A stretch of DNA of 64,000 nucleotides, from NCBI GenBank assembly GCA_001782045.1, contig MFNK01000003.1, positions 248,001-312,000 on the forward strand, written 5' to 3'. Shown here one piece after another: positions 17,316 to 26,069 of this stretch; within the stretch, counting starts at the first letter, position 1; every line of letters starts with the position of its first letter. A model generated the notes under the pieces. It searched no databases. It saw only the letters and a list, made by a program, of their open reading frames with translations, and had not been told where the DNA came from. Position numbers and translations under genes: made by a program. The stretch comes from Candidatus Levybacteria bacterium RIFCSPHIGHO2_01_FULL_36_15b (GTDB taxonomy: Bacteria > Patescibacteria > Microgenomatia > Levybacterales > UBA12049).

Positions 17316-19187
17316 TTATTTAACTTGTGTGGGATCAATATTAAAAATATAAATTAACCAACCAAAACATAGGATTAGTAGAATAAGTAAGAAGGGATTT
17401 TTCAACCCTATAGGCAGTCTTTTATACACCAGATACAAAACAACTCCTAATAAAAAATGGACTAATGGATATATTAAGAAACTTATTAAAAGATTATTCC
17501 ATATTTTACCGAAATTAAATTTTAAAAGAGACGCTGCTTGATAAGCGAGGAAGTCTTGATTTATGAAATATAGCGATGTTTTAGAAATACTTACTCCCAA
17601 AAACCTAAGTGCATCCAAGCTTAATCCAAAATAATATCTGTCTCCAAGTTGAATGTAGCGAGGAAGGGTAAGAATAAAATCAAGACCGAAACTCAGTGGC
17701 ACAAAAAGAAGCATTTTTTTATTAAACTTTTTACTTATAAAGTAAAAAATGGATAAACTCAATAATATACATAGAGACTTAAACAATAATAAATTGTCTA
17801 CAACGGGGCCGTAGAAAACTAACCAGCTGAACTGAATATGAGATCTCATTAAAAGTCCGAAGCTTGCAAAGATGAAAAGAAAAGCAATAAACCAGATACC
17901 AAGTTTTTTCAACTTTTTAAAAATAATTAATGAAAAAAATATTATTAACAGAATAATTTGATCTGAGTAATTTTCTTTATTGGTAGATGTATTTGAGGAC
18001 AAAGCTCTGTTTAGAAAGCTTTGATTATCTTCAATAAAATAATCTGCAAAGGATTTGTTTAACTCATATTTAATTCTGTCTCTCAAATATGCATTTTCTC
18101 TTACTTTTGTACTTAATAACCATGTAGATAATTCATCTGCCAGTGTGATTTTTTCAGGAAACTTAGGGTAGACCTTTTGAAAAGTTTCGGCAAAATCTTG
18201 CATGGTAACAAATTCTAAGTTTGGGTATTTTGAGAGATTTTCTAGTTGATTTTTGTATTCTTCCAAGTAATCTACACTTTCGCTTCCTGTTTCTAAACCA
18301 ACCGTCACCTGCCCTAGCTGGTTATGACAATCTAGGTAAACCTTAATTAAGTCATTAAAATAATTCGTATTCTCTCCTTGCTTAATATAATCATTAGCCT
18401 GAAGAGAGTAATTAGAGAACTCTGGCCCTTGCCCATGTGCCTTTGTTAAATCCCTTTGGGCCCATTGAATTATTACAACATTTTGTTTATTTTCTAAATT
18501 GCTTGCTGGAGTGAGAATATTAGCCTTGGAAGGATAAAATGGTACCCCCCACCATTGTCCCCAAACTCCATAACTATCGGTTGTTTTTTGGTCTGCAAGT
18601 ATTAAGGCCGAAGTTATACTAAATTTTTCGACCATGTAATTTAAAGAAAAAGAGTCTATCCACCAAGCACCTACCGATTTAGGATAATAGCTGTTTTGAT
18701 TTTTAAATTTCTCAAAAAGCGTATCTATCAATTTTATTCTTTCAGATTGTGTGTAACCTGATAAAAAAGCTGCATTAGGAAAAAACCAAGGAGTGTTTAC
18801 GGGATAAATTACTCTTGCATCACTGGCCAGCTGTGGAGAGATTTCTAACAACAGACCTTTTTCTTGCTTTGGGTTAAGCCCTTTTATTTGTTCCATTAGT
18901 TTTTTATCGGAGAAAACATCGTATTGCAAAAGCCAAGTAGCAGGAAACCCTCTTTGTTTAATAGATGAGTATTGGTTTATTAAGGGATTTAGACTTTTAT
19001 CAAGCCACAATGACCTTGATCTAACTGGATTTACTAGTGTTACAAATCTATTGTTGCAACTTATACTACTTTCGTATGCCAGGGCAGAGGTGATATTTAA
19101 AAGATAAAACAAGAATCCTAAAAGAAATACCAAAAATGTTAAAAGGAGGCTCTGTTTAATGTTAATAGTGTTTAAAAAGCTTTTCAT
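17316..19187 (-). CDS. Deacetylase-like barrel domain with C-terminal membrane region, function unknown
   Basis: About 623 residues. An N-terminal hydrophobic anchor (about 13-38) is followed by an extracytoplasmic domain to about 370 with the look of a polysaccharide deacetylase/glycoside hydrolase barrel: GFPATWLLQYDVFSD, GLLLEISPQ, YYPKSVGAWWIDSFSL, TVGLETGSES and FVTMQDFAE strands in order. From about 400 to 624 several transmembrane helices follow. The canonical NodB metal-binding His pair is not obvious, so activity is uncertain. The track start was TTG; I use the adjacent ATG at 19185-19187. It follows the truncated GT4 in the same reading frame after one TGA. Confidence 0.75.
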   Translation of the reverse strand: MKSFLNTINIKQSLLLTFLVFLLGFLFYLLNITSALAYESSISCNNRFVTLVNPVRSRSLWLDKSLNPLINQYSSIKQRGFPATWLLQYDVFSDKKLMEQIKGLNPKQEKGLLLEISPQLASDARVIYPVNTPWFFPNAAFLSGYTQSERIKLIDTLFEKFKNQNSYYPKSVGAWWIDSFSLNYMVEKFSITSALILADQKTTDSYGVWGQWWGVPFYPSKANILTPASNLENKQNVVIIQWAQRDLTKAHGQGPEFSNYSLQANDYIKQGENTNYFNDLIKVYLDCHNQLGQVTVGLETGSESVDYLEEYKNQLENLSKYPNLEFVTMQDFAETFQKVYPKFPEKITLADELSTWLLSTKVRENAYLRDRIKYELNKSFADYFIEDNQSFLNRALSSNTSTNKENYSDQIILLIIFFSLIIFKKLKKLGIWFIAFLFIFASFGLLMRSHIQFSWLVFYGPVVDNLLLFKSLCILLSLSIFYFISKKFNKKMLLFVPLSFGLDFILTLPRYIQLGDRYYFGLSLDALRFLGVSISKTSLYFINQDFLAYQAASLLKFNFGKIWNNLLISFLIYPLVHFLLGVVLYLVYKRLPIGLKNPFLLILLILCFGWLIYIFNIDPTQVK

Positions 19188-19196
19188 CAATTCTAA

Positions 19197-19766
19197 TCAT
19201 ATTCCTGCTCCTATCACTTCAAGTCTTTCTTGCGGAATTCCTAAAATCTCTGTAGCATCTTTTTTTGTCGACTGCGAAATACAAAGAATTTTAGAAGTTT
19301 CTTTTTTAACCCATTCGAGCTTTCTTTTTTGAGAAGCTACAATGTTTGGTGAGATTATAAATTTGAGAGGATTAAATTCTGTTTCCTGATGAGTCTCCTC
19401 TGGATATTTGTAAACTATTAAATCATAAAGAATTGTTGCTTTTTTTGCTTTTTTTACAGGTGGTTCTGTCCAATCGGAGGTTATAAAAATATCAACATCT
19501 CCGATAAAATTTTCAATTGGCATAATATGCAGTCTATTCCATAGTAAATCTAAAATAGTCGGAGGAATCCTAAACTGTTTTATTAAAACATTATTAGATT
19601 TAAGATTTAAGATTTCAGATTTAAGATTCTTTCTTAGCGAAGAGTAAAATAGAATATATTTATTCTGCTCATCAAGCTTAAGCAACTCTTCGATTAATGA
19701 GCTAAGATAATTTGCCACTCCAGTATTTTCAAAAGCAAGCTGTGAGATATCTATTCCAATTCTCAT
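19197..19766 (-). pseudogene. Truncated family 4 glycosyltransferase (N-terminal half only)
   Basis: The 189 residues match the N-terminal domain of GT4 enzymes: MRIGIDISQLAFENTGVANYL, then DVDIFITSDWTEPP, ATILYDLIVYKYP, ILCISQSTKKDATEILGIP and a stop right after RLEVIGAGI, where the donor-binding half should begin. No remains of that half are seen; the next gene starts at once in the same frame. It carries heptamer array B at residues 47-57. Without the E-x7-E half it should be inactive on its own, hence pseudogene, though a partner role cannot be excluded. It overlaps the GT2 gene upstream by four bases. Confidence 0.75.
19596..19628. repeat. In-frame heptanucleotide tandem array B (unit AGATTTA)
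   Basis: About 4.7 units on the plus strand: AGATTTA three times, AGATTTC once, and a partial unit. The minus-strand gene reads it as NLKSEILNLKS (residues 47-57). It falls in the same variable loop of the GT4 N-terminal domain as array A, but uses a different heptamer. Confidence 0.82.
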
Positions 19767-20698
19767 TCTGTGGAATATTTCAACTCCTCAACCATTCTGT
19801 TGCCTTCGTTTTTCACTGCGATACTAAGTATCATATCAGCAATAAGACCAGTAAAAAGTATTTGTAAACCAACCAATACTAAAAGAACGCCAAAGGTCAG
19901 TAAAGGCCTTGTTCCAATTGATTCGCCTAATATTTTAACAATCAGCAAGTAAAAAAGGATAAAAAATCCTATTGCAGATAAAACTCCTCCTGCAAATCCA
20001 AAGAAGTGCAAAGGTCGTTTAGCGTATTTTGTTAAAAACAAAATTGTAAACATATCGGGAATATCTTTAAACACCTTAGAAAAGCCATATTTTGATTTTC
20101 CAAATTTTCTTGGCTCATGCACTACGGCAAGCTCAGTTACCTCAAAGCCCTTTTCTGAAACAAGAAGAGGAATAAATCTGTGCATTCCTCCGTATAGGTT
20201 AAGTACTTTTGCAGCTTCTTTGGTGTAAAGCTTAAGTCCGCAGTTATAATCGTGTAAATGAACTCCCCAAAAAGCCGACATAACAAAATTAAAAAACTTA
20301 GAAGGGATTTTCATAATAATTGAGTCTTTCCTGTTTTTCCTCCAACCGCAAACAAGCTCAAACCCTTCTTTTGACTTATTTAGCAGGTTTTGTATTTCTT
20401 CCGGCCTATCCTGTAAATCTGCGTCTAAGGTAACTACATAGTCTCCTTTTGCACGCTGAAAACCATAAGTTAATGCTTCAGCCTTACCTTGATGCTTTCG
20501 GAAAGAAAATATTCTTATAGATTTATCTTTTGCAGCCAGTTTTTTAAGTATATCGAGTGTCGAATCCGAAGAACCATCGTCCACAAATATGATCTCATAA
20601 CCCATTTTAAGGCTCTCAAGGGCGCTCTTAAGCCTAGGATATAGCTTTTCAAGGCTTTCTTCCTCGTTGTAAACAGGAACAAGTGCGGTAATTAACAT
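19763..20698 (-). CDS. Family 2 glycosyltransferase with two C-terminal membrane helices (DPM1/GtrB-like)
   Basis: About 311 residues from the ATG at 20698. The GT-A domain has ALVPVYNEEESLEKLYP, EIIFVDDGSSDST and the metal site DADLQDRPEEI, followed by HDYNCGLKLY. Two hydrophobic helices near the C-terminus are as in polyprenyl-phosphate glucose/mannose synthases (GtrB, DPM-like). It would make a polyprenyl-phosphate sugar, the donor used by the GT-C enzymes of this cluster. A TTG at 20725 would extend the protein by nine residues, but it lies over the predicted -10 element, so I reject it. It overlaps the truncated GT4 by four bases. Confidence 0.93.
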   Translation of the reverse strand: MLITALVPVYNEEESLEKLYPRLKSALESLKMGYEIIFVDDGSSDSTLDILKKLAAKDKSIRIFSFRKHQGKAEALTYGFQRAKGDYVVTLDADLQDRPEEIQNLLNKSKEGFELVCGWRKNRKDSIIMKIPSKFFNFVMSAFWGVHLHDYNCGLKLYTKEAAKVLNLYGGMHRFIPLLVSEKGFEVTELAVVHEPRKFGKSKYGFSKVFKDIPDMFTILFLTKYAKRPLHFFGFAGGVLSAIGFFILFYLLIVKILGESIGTRPLLTFGVLLVLVGLQILFTGLIADMILSIAVKNEGNRMVEELKYSTE

Positions 20699-20708
20699 AA
20701 CGAGCTCA

Positions 20709-20738
20709 ATTGTATCATTTTCCAATGCTATTTCTCAA
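20709..20738 (-). promoter_or_regulatory. Promoter with extended -10 before the GT2 gene
   Basis: TTGAGA (20733-20738) and TACAAT (20709-20714) are 18 bases apart on the minus strand, with TGA directly before TACAAT, forming an extended -10 (TGnTACAAT). Transcription would start near 20702, only a few bases before the ATG at 20698, giving a nearly leaderless message. Confidence 0.6.
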
Positions 20739-20788
20739 ACTAAACACAAAATATAACTAAATTTATATTTGCTCGATAAGAAGCTTAA

Positions 20789-22867
20789 TTATAGCTTTTT
20801 TTTAAAATATATTGCAGAGCTTATGGTTATAAGAAGAGTTACCAAGCTGATCAACAACCCTATATAAAGATACCCTTGTGGTCTGAATAGAAGAGTAAGC
20901 CTGCAAGGATAGGTGTTGCAAATCTCGCTAGGAACTATATAAAAAGTGTTAAATCCAGCAGCATTCTTAAAATGCCTTTCATTTGATAATTGCTTGTGTT
21001 GTCCTAATAAAAATTTCACTAAATCCAACTTCCCTTCATACATATTCCAATCGGGATGATACTTTTCTGAAAAGTTTAGATAAAACGGTTCAGTTTTTTT
21101 GTCAAGAGTAATTGAATAATGAGAAGTATTATTGGTAGTGAAATTTGATTTCTTAAATGTGCCTTCATTATGCAGGCTTTCTTTTTCTGGTGTCATATAA
21201 ATAAGGGGTCTTAAGTTATTATTTCTAAAAACTGCAATGCTTTCAGTATCAATATTCACTTGTTCTAAATAATCTACAGTGCTCAAATACTCTCTTAAAC
21301 TATCCCAGGATTTTGCACTTATGTCTGAGTCTGCGTGTTCATTACTCTTCAGAGTTATAACTACGTACCCATAAGAGCCTAGGGATAGCAATTTCTTTCC
21401 TATTTCAGATGCAAAAAGAGTTTTAAGCTTCTCTCCTTCAACGTTAGAAGAATCCAAATCTATAGATTTATCAAGGTCCTCTATTGATACTTTCCAGTTT
21501 TTTAATGTCGCGACATTTGCCGAAATTACTGGAGTTTTATTACTCGATATATCCCAGCGATGATCCATATTTATCCAGAACACCCTTGAATATTCATCTT
21601 GCCCTGTTAAAAAAGTATTCAGTTTTTCAACATCGGAAGGAACAGTTTTCGGAACAAACACAGTTCCTATAGAACCTGTCAAAAATGGAACGGTATTCCA
21701 TAGCGGCAACAAAACTATTAAAAATATAATTATGTATTTTGCAAATTTATGGTTTTCTAAATAATTAAACAGCCAAAGGGCAAAATAGCCTATCAATACC
21801 GAATAGCTCAACACAATTAAAAAATAAAACTTACCTGCTTCCCTAAAGGCACTGAATCCCGGTATATAATCGTAAAATAAATTATAGATTTGTCCAAAAG
21901 GAGCACTATCTTGTTTTGCCAAAAAAATTCCAACTAATGCAAGTAGGCCGAAGAAAAAAACTTGCTTATTTCTTCTACCAACTATTAATCCTAAGAATGC
22001 AACAATAGGAAATAACCAGAAATGTATTAGAATTGGCTGGACTACAAACCAGGTTGTTTCTATTCCTGTCCAAAATGGATAAAAAAGAGAACCAACATTT
22101 TGAATATTAAAAAAATTACCTTCTATGATGGGTCTATTTAAAAATTCATTGTTTGCAAGAGTGCCAGTTGTAAGATTAGGAATTATCCAATAAATATTCA
22201 GTATTAATAAGAGGATGAAAACAGAAAAAAATAGAGACAAATTTTTCTTGAGTTGAGTCCGCCAATTTTTTTCCAGAAAAAACTGATTGTAGAAAAAGTA
22301 AAGTAAAATAACTCCACTTACTATATAAAAAGTTCTAAAATCAACGGATCCAGACGCAAACAATAAAAGTGTTGTAATCGGTATAAATAGTTTTTTCTTA
22401 GTTTCAAGCAAATAAATAAAAGAAAGAAAAGCAAAAGTACAACAAATAAATCCTAAAGGCAAAAATACGTGGCCCTGAGTTAATATTGAAAGAAAGTAAG
22501 TATTGTATGTGAAAATCAGTGACCCAACAAATCCTGCAATATTAGAATTTGTAATTTTTCTTGTCAGCAAAAATCCCGCAATAGTACCTAGTATTGCGAT
22601 TGGCCAGAATATTAAAAACTTCTCGGCAATATTTCCATCAAACCCTAACTGTCCAAATAAACCGTATAGAAATCTAAAAGGATATTCCCATAACGTTACC
22701 CCCCCTTTCCAAAAGGAAGGGAAAATAAAATCCTTAATTGCGGCATTCGAACGGAAAACCCAGTCAGCATAAGAAAAGACAGAGAATGAAAACCATTCTT
22801 TATACACGATAATAGAAATAATCAACAGAAACTCAAGGGGGAGAAATTTCAATAATAATTTTTTCAC
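20789..22867 (-). CDS. Large GT-C-like membrane protein, paralogue 1 of 3 (YfhO/AftD-like)
   Basis: The 692-residue protein has about 11-12 hydrophobic segments in the first 420 residues, an acidic external loop YADW near residue 35, the signature PGFSAFREAGKFYFL in the membrane part and a soluble beta-rich tail with PFYLNFSEKYHPDW, ending in a final helix. This matches the general build of YfhO and the N-terminal part of AftD (GT-C enzymes using polyprenyl-phosphate sugars). It shares these marks with the proteins at 23861 and 35874. Substrate unknown. The start is GTG (22865-22867) without a visible Shine-Dalgarno sequence. Confidence 0.82.
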   Translation of the reverse strand: MKKLLLKFLPLEFLLIISIIVYKEWFSFSVFSYADWVFRSNAAIKDFIFPSFWKGGVTLWEYPFRFLYGLFGQLGFDGNIAEKFLIFWPIAILGTIAGFLLTRKITNSNIAGFVGSLIFTYNTYFLSILTQGHVFLPLGFICCTFAFLSFIYLLETKKKLFIPITTLLLFASGSVDFRTFYIVSGVILLYFFYNQFFLEKNWRTQLKKNLSLFFSVFILLLILNIYWIIPNLTTGTLANNEFLNRPIIEGNFFNIQNVGSLFYPFWTGIETTWFVVQPILIHFWLFPIVAFLGLIVGRRNKQVFFFGLLALVGIFLAKQDSAPFGQIYNLFYDYIPGFSAFREAGKFYFLIVLSYSVLIGYFALWLFNYLENHKFAKYIIIFLIVLLPLWNTVPFLTGSIGTVFVPKTVPSDVEKLNTFLTGQDEYSRVFWINMDHRWDISSNKTPVISANVATLKNWKVSIEDLDKSIDLDSSNVEGEKLKTLFASEIGKKLLSLGSYGYVVITLKSNEHADSDISAKSWDSLREYLSTVDYLEQVNIDTESIAVFRNNNLRPLIYMTPEKESLHNEGTFKKSNFTTNNTSHYSITLDKKTEPFYLNFSEKYHPDWNMYEGKLDLVKFLLGQHKQLSNERHFKNAAGFNTFYIVPSEICNTYPCRLTLLFRPQGYLYIGLLISLVTLLITISSAIYFKKKL

Positions 22868-22893
22868 TTTTTTTTCAAAGACTATTACGTCTT

Positions 22894-23763
22894 CTAGGAG
22901 TTTTTATTTTTAAACTTTAAGTCAAATAGTTGGTAAATTACTCCAGCGACCAACACAAAAAAGGCTATTACTGTAAGGTCCATAGAGAGCTGCGTTTTTT
23001 TTAGGTAATATACAATTGCTGCTAAGTTAATTATTAAAATTCCAAAGATAATAATTAATGCTGACATGTTCTTTTTTGCCCAGCTTAAATTAAAAATTTT
23101 TAATTGATTTAAACCAAGATTAATTAAAAATAAGGAAAGAATTATAAAATTAACATAAATTCCAGTTCCTATTAAGGTTGGGAAGCCTAACTCTATCTTT
23201 TCAATTTTTTCCTCCATTATATAACCTACTAGATTAGAGGGATTTGAAAACAGATAACTTTTAGGATATTGGTATAAAACTGCGCCCAAGGGTTCTACAG
23301 AACTAATACCGATTGAATGTTCCGGTTTCCCATCCAAAGACTCAACTTCAAAGATATAGGTTTTTGCTTTAGAATTAGAGATAACAGGAAAGCCAAAAGG
23401 GAAAAGCATATTAGGTTGAAACTGGCCTGTTGTGTATGCGCTTTCATAATACCAATCTTTGGCTCCTTCTTCTTTAATCCTGAAAACAACACTATCCGGA
23501 TTGATTCTCTGGAAGTTGTAAAAACGAATAGAAACCTGTCCCAAAAAATCGTTAGTTGCAATAAAGCTACCTTGAAGCTTCTCACCTTTTATTAGTTCTC
23601 CGTAGTCAACGTTCTCAACCTGAAAGTTGCCCGGAGCCTTGGTTGTTACAGAAAAAGCTTCTTCCCCTAAGTTGGTTTGAACAACAGTTAAATTAGATGC
23701 ACTGTAAATATAAACAGCAGTCAAAAATATGAAAAATAATAAGAGTGTAATTTTTTTTATCAT
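22894..23763 (-). CDS. Membrane protein with extracytoplasmic beta domain, function unknown
   Basis: No family is recognised. The 289 residues have an N-terminal signal-like helix (about 5-23), a beta-rich external domain (about 30-190) with SIRFYNFQRINPDSVVFRI, and three or four C-terminal transmembrane helices. It lies between two large GT-C paralogues on the same strand and may act with them; its external domain recalls the soluble tails of such enzymes, but this is inference. GAAAG before the ATG is a weak ribosome site. The 97-base gap upstream (23764-23860) holds no gene. Confidence 0.72.
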   Translation of the reverse strand: MIKKITLLLFFIFLTAVYIYSASNLTVVQTNLGEEAFSVTTKAPGNFQVENVDYGELIKGEKLQGSFIATNDFLGQVSIRFYNFQRINPDSVVFRIKEEGAKDWYYESAYTTGQFQPNMLFPFGFPVISNSKAKTYIFEVESLDGKPEHSIGISSVEPLGAVLYQYPKSYLFSNPSNLVGYIMEEKIEKIELGFPTLIGTGIYVNFIILSLFLINLGLNQLKIFNLSWAKKNMSALIIIFGILIINLAAIVYYLKKTQLSMDLTVIAFFVLVAGVIYQLFDLKFKNKNS

Positions 23764-23860
23764 GGTTCTTTCTTATAAAAATATAAAGATGAGTCCAATA
23801 TTATTACTGTTAAGACAGCATCATTATTATAAAGCTTTTTACCTGAAATGAAATAGTTCT

Positions 23861-26041
23861 TCACTCATCTTTCCTCTTCTTAATATTCATTACACCGTAA
23901 TAAGACAGATATCCAGTGACTGCCAGTAAAGTAGTAAGACTCACTATTCCACCAAGATAGAGGTATAACTGAGGTTTAAAATAAACCGTCGCTTCGATAT
24001 TATAACTGCCATCAGAATTTTGCTCGCAAGCTATTTGCTTGCAAATAGATATGGGACTTAAGAGAAATGAATTAAGGGTAGCATCATTTTCAAAATGATT
24101 GCTGTCTGGAATTTGAATCATGGAGTCTTTATGTTCGGAAACTGTGAGAACTTTCCACCATGCAAAGTCTCCTACGTAAACTGTCCAATCGGGATGGTAA
24201 CTTTCGGAGAAATTTAAGTAAAAAGGTTCTTTAACATTTTTTAAACTCACAGAATATTGTGTGGGATGAACAAACTCATATGAAACCTTTTCAAAAGGAA
24301 TTTCTTTTCTGATTGTTTCCTTCTCTTGTGTTATGTATAGATGGGGCATAAAGTTCTCATTTTCATAAACAGCTAAGTCTTTCGTTCCTATATCTATTTT
24401 CTTAAGCCAAGTAATCTTATTCAGACTGTTTATGTAGTACTGTCTGGGTTCCCCGTAGTGTACAAAAAAGTCATCATCATTAGCCTTATCTTGGATTGGA
24501 ACATAAACATATCTTATCGAAGACAATTTAAACAAATTTGGAGTATTTTTATAATTCAAAAAAGATAAAGTTTGCTGGGCTTGATTTGAATTATCATCTG
24601 ATAAGAAGCTATTAAATAGATTCTTCCACTCAATATTTACAATATCAATCAAGCTAATTTCCGGGTGAATATTTGTAAAGAAAGTCCACTTTGAAACTTT
24701 AGGTATCCAAAGAGTTCTAAAATAATCTGATTGTTTATTTATAAAATCTTTATTAACTATATAATCTTTTGGTATCGTGCGTGTGACAAAGAGGGTTCCT
24801 ATCTCCCCTGTGATCAAAGGTTTCGTATTCCATAAAAATATTGCAATGATTAGAATCGTAAGAAAATATTTTCCATAAACACTCATTCTAGTTTTTTTCC
24901 AATTCTTCCATAACCATGCCACAAAACCGGTAATCAGTACAGAATAACCCAGAGCTGTAAGGGGATAAAACTTACTTGCTTCCCTAAAAGCATCAAATCC
25001 TGGCAAATGCAAATAAAGCCACAAATACAAACCTGGAAAAGGGGCTCCTGATTGTTTTGTTAGTAGAATACCCAAAAGAGCAAGTAAACCAAAAAATATT
25101 ACAATTTTATTCTTTCTATTTAGATATAATCCCAAAAATGCAACAATAGGTATCAACCAATAATAAATAGGGATTTGTTGAGGATTAAATACTGCAGGTA
25201 AAGAACCTGACCAGAATGATTGGTAAAGCGTAATTGAATATAAAATGTTTGAAAATCCATCACCGAATAAACCTCTATGGAAGAGATCACTATTTGTTAA
25301 AGACCCCGAATGGGAAAGTCCCATTATCCAATAAGAACTAAGGAGAAAAGCGATTATTGCGGGTACCAGACCGACAGTAAATTTGTGAATTAAATGCCGT
25401 AATTGTTTTTTATTATTAATAAATAGTAAGTAGTAAATAAAATACATAGATAATATAATTCCCATTACATATCCCGCCCTAGTCTCATAAGAAATTATGA
25501 TAAATAAAGATAGGGCTGTGAGCAATATATAAACTAATTTTTCTCTATCTAGACTCTCTATGTAAAAAAATATTACTAGAGGAAACAAGGCAAAAGCTGC
25601 CATTAAGGTTAAGGTTCCAGTCTGCAAAATAAGAAAATACGTATTGAAACTATAAATCAGAATACCTGTAACTACTGCGGCCTTATTCTTAAATAATTTA
25701 TTAAGAAGAAAATATGAAGAAATTGGAGATAAAATTACAGCCGGCCAAAAATGAATGAGTCTTTCCGACAAAGCATAACTTAAGCCAAAATACTTTGAGA
25801 GTATTCCATATAACGCGTACGTTGGTGCTTGACTAACATCTACAATTACACGACCAAAAGAAGCATCTCCTAACCATAGTGTGAAATAATATAAACGAAG
25901 ACTGCTCATGGTTTCTTCAAAGAAAAAAATCCAATCTCCGCTCGTTAAAATTTCCAGGTTCAAGAACCAAGTGTGGTATACCACCATATAGATGACTATT
26001 AAAAAAATCATCCAGGACAAATGTTTTATCTTGTTAAACAT
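23861..26041 (-). CDS. Large GT-C-like membrane protein, paralogue 2 of 3 (YfhO/AftD-like)
   Basis: The 726-residue polytopic protein has an acidic loop TSGDW at 33-37, about 12 hydrophobic segments, the signature PGFDAFREASKFYPL, and an external tail with PFYLNFSESYHPDW. It ends with one more helix and a basic tail. It closely resembles the proteins at 20789 and 35874; I infer duplication followed by divergence of acceptor or donor choice. It probably transfers sugars from polyprenyl-phosphate carriers outside the membrane. It ends 97 bases before the next gene and starts 28 bases after the GT4 gene at 26070, so it may share that transcript. Confidence 0.83.
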   Translation of the reverse strand: MFNKIKHLSWMIFLIVIYMVVYHTWFLNLEILTSGDWIFFFEETMSSLRLYYFTLWLGDASFGRVIVDVSQAPTYALYGILSKYFGLSYALSERLIHFWPAVILSPISSYFLLNKLFKNKAAVVTGILIYSFNTYFLILQTGTLTLMAAFALFPLVIFFYIESLDREKLVYILLTALSLFIIISYETRAGYVMGIILSMYFIYYLLFINNKKQLRHLIHKFTVGLVPAIIAFLLSSYWIMGLSHSGSLTNSDLFHRGLFGDGFSNILYSITLYQSFWSGSLPAVFNPQQIPIYYWLIPIVAFLGLYLNRKNKIVIFFGLLALLGILLTKQSGAPFPGLYLWLYLHLPGFDAFREASKFYPLTALGYSVLITGFVAWLWKNWKKTRMSVYGKYFLTILIIAIFLWNTKPLITGEIGTLFVTRTIPKDYIVNKDFINKQSDYFRTLWIPKVSKWTFFTNIHPEISLIDIVNIEWKNLFNSFLSDDNSNQAQQTLSFLNYKNTPNLFKLSSIRYVYVPIQDKANDDDFFVHYGEPRQYYINSLNKITWLKKIDIGTKDLAVYENENFMPHLYITQEKETIRKEIPFEKVSYEFVHPTQYSVSLKNVKEPFYLNFSESYHPDWTVYVGDFAWWKVLTVSEHKDSMIQIPDSNHFENDATLNSFLLSPISICKQIACEQNSDGSYNIEATVYFKPQLYLYLGGIVSLTTLLAVTGYLSYYGVMNIKKRKDE

Positions 26042-26069
26042 ATAGGTTTAGCTAAATTTGAATTTATAT

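Noticed and set aside
19197..19199. TGA as a recoded glycine codon, as in Gracilibacteria or Absconditabacteria
   Set aside because: TGA ends many genes here exactly at ATGA overlaps, so the standard code holds; the truncated GT4 is better explained by domain loss.
23785..23872. 10-base inverted repeat (AAAGATGAGT / ACTCATCTTT) between the GT-C gene and the small membrane protein gene
   Set aside because: One arm lies in codons of the upstream gene and the loop is 68 bases; without conservation data chance is a fair explanation in AT-rich DNA.
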